The translations under genes and the position numbers were made by a program. This document shows, one piece after another, positions 59,553 through 64,000 of a stretch of DNA of 64,000 bases; within the stretch, counting starts at the first letter, position 1, and each line of letters opens with the position of its first letter. This DNA comes from Liolophura sinensis (taxonomy: Eukaryota > Mollusca > Polyplacophora > Chitonida > Chitonidae), in NCBI RefSeq assembly GCF_032854445.1, contig NC_088301.1, forward strand, positions 32,222,402-32,286,401, in the 5' to 3' direction. The notes below the pieces were generated by a model, which was not told the origin of the DNA, searched no databases, and saw only the letters and a program-made list of their open reading frames with translations.

Positions 59553-61852
59553 GTAAGTATTTGTTTAGACAAAACCATATGCTTCTTTTTGACTTCAAAG
59601 ATATGAAACATTCCTGGAACTTCATTACACGATTTTATAACATGAAATACTGCTGTTGATGATTAATGAGTTACAGTGTTAGGCCATTGTCTTGGTGTCT
59701 TTCAGTGTTATACCATAATTTGATGCTGACGATTATCGCCTTCCAGACGCCATTGAAACACCTGAGCTATTCCACTTGAAGAAAATATAAGGAAAAATAA
59801 TAGTCATCTGATAATAAATCTATATCTAAAATATATATCTAAAATACATTCTCCTCCTTTAAAAACTTTTCTTCCACAAATTTAAATGCATTTGAATTTT
59901 AGGATGGGCGTGTTGGGCGCCGCTGATGATGCCACTGGCCAACCGTGTTGATTCTACACAATATATTTACAATCAAGACATAGCACTAAATAAATTGTCT
60001 CTCAATGTACATTACATACTGTGTAATTATAATATTGTCAAAACGAGAGACGAGATGTGCAAAGTGCAGCCAAAGATTGGGAGACAAAGATTAACCTGTT
60101 GACAACATTTTCAGTTTAGCCTCAGGGCAAACAGGTTGAATACCGTTGACCTTCAGACACAAGTTCTTTAACCAGACCACTTGTCACCCACAGCATACTT
60201 ATCTTTTCACGTTTTTTTTTCTTCAGGAAAACTGTCTGCCTACGAAGTGTCCGCCAAGACATGTTTACACTGATGGAGTTTGTCAGCCTGTGTACGTAAC
60301 AGCAGACGCTCAGGGTTATGAACTGTTATTGAAAGTGACCCTTTCCCCGCCCCTGGACAATGGTCATCTTCAAGATCTCGTCACAACCTACGTGGACGAA
60401 ATGAAGGAAGAATGGCTGGAATATCGACCATTTCATCTTTTCTACGCTGAGTATCGTGAAATTCTCATCAACGGTACCGCTACCCCCGATGACAACAACG
60501 CTGAGCGCGCGTTGGGGTTCTTTCTCAACATTACTCTCGCTCCATCATCAGCTGACAGTTTATCTGACACTGAAGATAAGCTCCGCGCCCTCGAGAATCG
60601 TCTGAAAGGTTTGACCGTAGGTGGGCAGAATGTCAGCTTACATACAGAACCTGTCAATTGTTTGGATTCTATGTCAGAAGATACGCCTGGTCTTCTGGCT
60701 CAAGAGGCCCTACCCGCAAGCTTCAAGATTTGTCTGCATAACGAATGTACATTTGAAATCATCCCATTATTCAATACTCTAAACTGTCCCCAAATAGAAG
60801 TGAACCTTTCTGGCATCGAGCATAGTTACGATGAACACAATTTAACTCTGTATATCAAGAATACCTTTGTCAAGTTGAACAGAACATCCTATCTATATTG
60901 TAACGATTTGCTGAAACTTTGCGCGACTGCAGTGTCTGATATACAACAACAACTTAACAAAGTCAGCGGTGAGGTCCTTGGTCTGATCTCCATCATCTGT
61001 CTGAGTCTCTCACTTGTGTGGTTGTTGTTAACTTTCATCATTTTCTGTCTCCTTCCACAACTACGAACACTACCAGGTAAAAACACTATGGCACTTATAC
61101 TACATCTGTTTTTTGCTCAGTTATTGTTCCAAGCCGGTATTGACGGCACAGACGATGTCACAACATGTAGGGTGATTGGTGTAGTCATACACTACGCTTG
61201 GCTGGCCACATTTGGCTGGATGGCCGTCAGCGCTTACCACATGTATGCTGCCTTCACCAACATGTCGGTAATCAGCAGCGCCGGGTCAAAGACGGGGCAT
61301 GGTAGAGCTTTGTTCAAATACACATGCGTGAGTCATTTGCTAGCTCTAATCTTCGTGTCCGGCTGCCTCGGTTATAATCTAGCCACCTCCTCTGGGGAGA
61401 CATTTGGGTATGGACGAAAGAAGTGTTTTATAGACGTGCCATTTGATATTGGTCTTTTTTTCGCTCTGCCCCTGGCAATAATATTGGCTTTCAATACACT
61501 TTGCTTCGTAAAGACCGTGCTGGCAATCCGAAGTGTCCCGGACATGAAATCTGTCAAAAACAGAGCTAACAAAACTCACCTGAACGCCTACTGCCGCTTA
61601 TCCGTGCTGCTGGGTTTTACTTGGGTGTTTGGCTTCGTCGCCTCTGCCCTTCAAAGTGATGTCTTCTGGTACCTGTTTGTCATTCTGAATGGTCTCCAGG
61701 GCGTGTTTATAGCTCTGGCATATTGTGCCAACAAAAGAGTCATAGACATGCTTAAAACAAGGTTCAAACCGTTGCCAGTTTCTACAGTGTCTCAGTCAAC
61801 CAATGTCACGAACTCATCTTCTCCCATTCACATCCAGTCGTCTAAGATCTGA
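58479..61852 (+). CDS. Receptor R: somatomedin-B-like ectodomain plus secretin/Methuselah-like 7TM
   Basis: Exons 58479-59552 and 60227-61852, phase 0 at DPLT|ENCLP, intron 674 bp with GT-AG borders; 899 residues. A signal peptide (MPQYLTDITVFCVFLLTGSC) starts it. Residues 71-113 form the SMB-like block (CEPCECDSLCHD, GDCCADLG). The following part has NVTYRNRFCAACYDV and NVFCALCNG, and several N-glycosylation sites. Residues about 608-850 form the 7TM with ALPLAIILAFN, GFTWVFGF, NGLQGVFIALAYCANKR. No GPS motif is seen, as in Methuselah-type receptors. It is a divergent-oriented paralogue of the gene at 48287-55070. Residue 74 is Tyr where the paralogue has Cys. Ligand and tissue are unknown. 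Confidence 0.9.
59553..60226 (+). other. Receptor R intron
   Basis: 674 bp, GTAAGT to TTCTTCAG. Its right part (59990-60120) matches the inverted 49980-50110 of the receptor L intron, for example AATTATAATATTGTCAAAAC and GCAAACAGG, showing that intron sequence was part of the duplication. Confidence 0.8.
60227..61852 (+). CDS. Receptor R exon 2: ectodomain second half and 7TM
   Basis: 541 codons plus stop after a TTTTTTCTTCAG acceptor. Starts ENCLPTKCPPRHVYTDG. The stalk before helix 1 (LLKLCATAVSDIQQQLNK) is clearly different from receptor L, while helices 2-7 are almost the same. The tail ends HIQSSKI. Confidence 0.93.
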   Translation, partial: ENCLPTKCPPRHVYTDGVCQPVYVTADAQGYELLLKVTLSPPLDNGHLQDLVTTYVDEMKEEWLEYRPFHLFYAEYREILINGTATPDDNNAERALGFFLNITLAPSSADSLSDTEDKLRALENRLKGLTVGGQNVSLHTEPVNCLDSMSEDTPGLLAQEALPASFKICLHNECTFEIIPLFNTLNCPQIEVNLSGIEHSYDEHNLTLYIKNTFVKLNRTSYLYCNDLLKLCATAVSDIQQQLNKVSGEVLGLISIICLSLSLVWLLLTFIIFCLLPQLRTLPGKNTMALILHLFFAQLLFQAGIDGTDDVTTCRVIGVVIHYAWLATFGWMAVSAYHMYAAFTNMSVISSAGSKTGHGRALFKYTCVSHLLALIFVSGCLGYNLATSSGETFGYGRKKCFIDVPFDIGLFFALPLAIILAFNTLCFVKTVLAIRSVPDMKSVKNRANKTHLNAYCRLSVLLGFTWVFGFVASALQSDVFWYLFVILNGLQGVFIALAYCANKRVIDMLKTRFKPLPVSTVSQSTNVTNSSSPIHIQSSKI

Positions 61853-62029
61853 AAGAAAGAAGGAAAATCACGTCTTTGGGTCAAGGTTTCTAAGATATGA
61901 TGAAAGCAGACAGCAACCACTTTGAGTTGAGCTGTTTCTTATGGGATAAATCCCCATTGACAATTAATTCGTCACCATTACATGTAAACAGACAAATTTG
62001 TTGACTTATATGATTTCTTTCTTTTTAAT

Positions 62030-62035
62030 ATTAAA
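62030..62035 (+). promoter_or_regulatory. Possible poly-A signal (ATTAAA) of receptor R
   Basis: Variant hexamer 178 nt past the stop at 61852, in AT-rich sequence. Confidence 0.35.
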
Positions 62036-62247
62036 TTGCTTTGTTATTTATTTATTTATTTGTTCGGTTCCTGTACATGACCGCTGTCACGTTTATGGGC
62101 TTAGGTTTATCGGTCAAAGCCCGGAATAAACATCGCCCTTTGGCATGTCCGTTAAAAATGCTACCGAAGACCGAGCTATCCGGAACTGGATTTGCGAACT
62201 GGTTCATCAAGGCTTAATTGTTTAAACGAACAGACAACACGAGAGCA

Positions 62248-62510
62248 GGGGGCCTCCGTGGCTCAGTTGGTTAGCGCGCTAGCGCAGCGTAATGACTCGT
62301 AATGACTCACCAATGCTGTCGCTGTGAGTTCAAGTCCTGCTTATGCTAGCTTTCTCTCCGGCCGTAGGTGAGAAGGTCTGCCAGCAACCTGCGCATGGTC
62401 GTGGGTTTCCCCCCGAGCTCTGCCCAGTTGCCGCCCACCATAATGCTGGCCGCCGTCGTATAAGTGAAATATTCTTGAGTACGGCGTAAAACACCAATCA
62501 AATAAATAAC
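62248..62510 (+). repeat. SINE-B copy, full length
   Basis: Best copy of family B: head GGGGGCCTCCGTGGCTCAGT, TGGTTAGCGCGCTAGCGCAG, GAGTTCAAGTCCTGC (B-box-like), middle CTCCGGCCGTAGGTGAGAAG, 3' end CGCCGTCGTATAAGTGAAAT, GAGTACGGCGTAAAACACCA, then AATAAATAA. Plus orientation. A short local duplication (AATGACTCGTAATGACTC) follows the A-box. Confidence 0.92.
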
Positions 62511-62511
62511 A

Positions 62512-63797
62512 CGAGACCAAACGTATATGCATCGATAAAGTATCCCACAGGAAGACTAAAGAAGATAACTTTTTGTTTTTGCGATGTTACACAACCGAGG
62601 TTTTTCAGTTCAAAGTGAGACATTCTAAAGTGCTATCGTATTAAGCAATCAGGCGTGAGTTATGTCTATAACAAAAATGACGCAATTGTTTCCGCTTATG
62701 TCACCCGGACCCTGTTTTGCCTTTTAACCATATGCGGAGTAGGAGTGGCGTCACATCGTATTTCGCGTTTCTCTAACATGGGGTATTCCATGGCCTCGTG
62801 AGAATTCCTGATTTATAGGTACCAAACACGTCAGAAAAGGAATGTCTGTGGCCGTTTAGGCCTGTTTTCACAACTTTTACTGAACATCTCAAGTTATATT
62901 ATTAGTTGTCTTTTCTTTCAAATTATACTAACCTTGCGAGACCAGTTGGATAGTGATTATAAATGGAACGAATCCGTTATTGTCGTTATCTTTTCCGTCA
63001 TGTGAAATATTAAAAAACGGGGTCGAGGCCATTGTAATTCGTAATGCCACTGGTATCTTTGCATTGAAATATTGTCCGCTAACAACATGCTTACAGTCCA
63101 GAATTGACACGTGTTTCTTCTTAAATATGATCTAAATAACACCCACTTAATCAGTGTGAGCTGAAAGTGTCACTCGTAACCCGTTGTACGTGTTGCTGAT
63201 TATATAATTATTGTTCTACCACAACAGCGAAATAAATAAAATAGGTTAAATGAAGACTACTGGACAAATACACAATAAGTGAACAGTGACGAAGAACTGC
63301 GCCATGAAGAAAGATACGATGGTCTTTTGTACGTTTCGTTGCATTACTTGAGGGAACAAAAAGATTGCATTTATCTCTGTTGTAAGATTTAGGTTTTAGC
63401 AAAATGACAAAGAAAATGTTATTGGTATATAACAGAATATCAGTTCACATACTTTTGGATCAACGTATAATGGGAAGGATTCTCACTGCAACAATAATTA
63501 GTGATTCACCCTGTCCGATGGCACTAATGCATACCTTACCCCCGAGAGTATCGCCTCGGATAGTTTCATGCAGATCAGGAATCACTGCTGAAGGGCAAAC
63601 ATCATGAAAGTGGAAATGCCAAGCGTGTGGGGAATCATAAAGTACTATCCTTATACCATCAGGAGCAGTTTGGAAACAGGAGGCAAGTATCAAGCCCGTA
63701 CTCGATATATGACCTGTTGGTAGCATTCGTAACCTTCTGAACACGTCCAATTCCACAATACTTTTGTTGGGTTATCTATAGCAGTGATCCTCAATTA
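62512..63797. other. Intergenic DNA right of receptor R
   Basis: About 1.3 kb; no gene, SINE or motif could be supported. Confidence 0.4.
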
Positions 63798-64000
63798 GCT
63801 TCTGACGTCGAATAAATGTGTATCGATGTGTACCCCCGTTAGATGTCTACGTTTTAGACTATCACGTCGTCTATGACGGCAGTCTCGTGGTAATTACAGT
63901 AGTGTGAGTGAGGCTACGGTACTTCGTTTCCTATAACTATAACCTAGATATAACGTGGCGTATTCTGTGAAATCTGTCACAGAAATAGGTCATCATGCTT
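63798..64000 (+). pseudogene. Decayed fragment of a third receptor copy (ectodomain exon)
   Basis: Matches receptor R 59163-59370: CTTCTGACGTCGAATAAATG, AGATGTCTACGTT, CAGTCTCGTGGTAATTACAG, TAGTGTGAGTGAG, CTATAACTATAACC and GCGTATTCTGTG in the same order, with several insertions, deletions and substitutions that break the frame. It runs into the right edge. No sign of the earlier part of the exon is seen to its left. Confidence 0.8.

Noticed and set aside
62248-62330. tRNA gene at the SINE-B head (also 46173-46250)
   Set aside because: A- and B-box-like motifs are present but no cloverleaf with anticodon arm can be drawn; it is a tRNA-derived SINE head.

Overview
The window is animal nuclear DNA, most likely from a marine lophotrochozoan and probably a mollusc. 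The reasons are intron-split genes with GT/AG borders, a metazoan ciliary gene (jouberin), large divergent receptor families, frequent TACATG-type runs, and many copies of tRNA-derived SINEs of a kind I associate with molluscs and other lophotrochozoans. No prokaryotic, viral or organellar gene was seen. Species assignment is inference.

Layout. (1) 1-19,684, minus strand: the first 20 coding exons of an AHI1/jouberin gene, about 804 codons from a 13-nt first coding exon to the middle of the WD40 propeller. The rest lies beyond base 1. All 20 exons join in phase, one across a GC-AG intron. Introns carry many old SINEs and a 28-bp minisatellite. (2) 22.1-35.0 kb: three intronless rhodopsin-like GPCR paralogues (one minus, two plus; the middle one broken by a single in-frame TAA). 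Each is preceded, in its own sense orientation, by a degenerate 45-51-bp minisatellite with a shared core. A further related array (22.1-23.8 kb) has no receptor beside it. (3) 39.3-45.6 kb, plus strand: a six-exon gene for a 307-residue membrane protein with signal peptide, a ZP-C-like module, a basic RRRR site and one transmembrane helix. (4) 48.3-61.9 kb: two head-to-head paralogues of a large receptor with a somatomedin-B-like ectodomain and a secretin/Methuselah-like 7TM. Their shared intron is 674 bp in one copy and 4,045 bp in the other, the latter holding a perfect 85-bp direct repeat and a cluster of AP-1-like heptamers. A decayed fragment of a third copy runs off the right edge.

The genes do not form a pathway; this is a neighbourhood of locally expanding surface receptors beside a conserved ciliary gene. 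The most notable structure is the repeated pairing of receptor and oriented minisatellite, with an unpaired array that may mark a lost copy. Boundaries were read by eye from splice signals, phase and family knowledge; no alignment or transcript was available.
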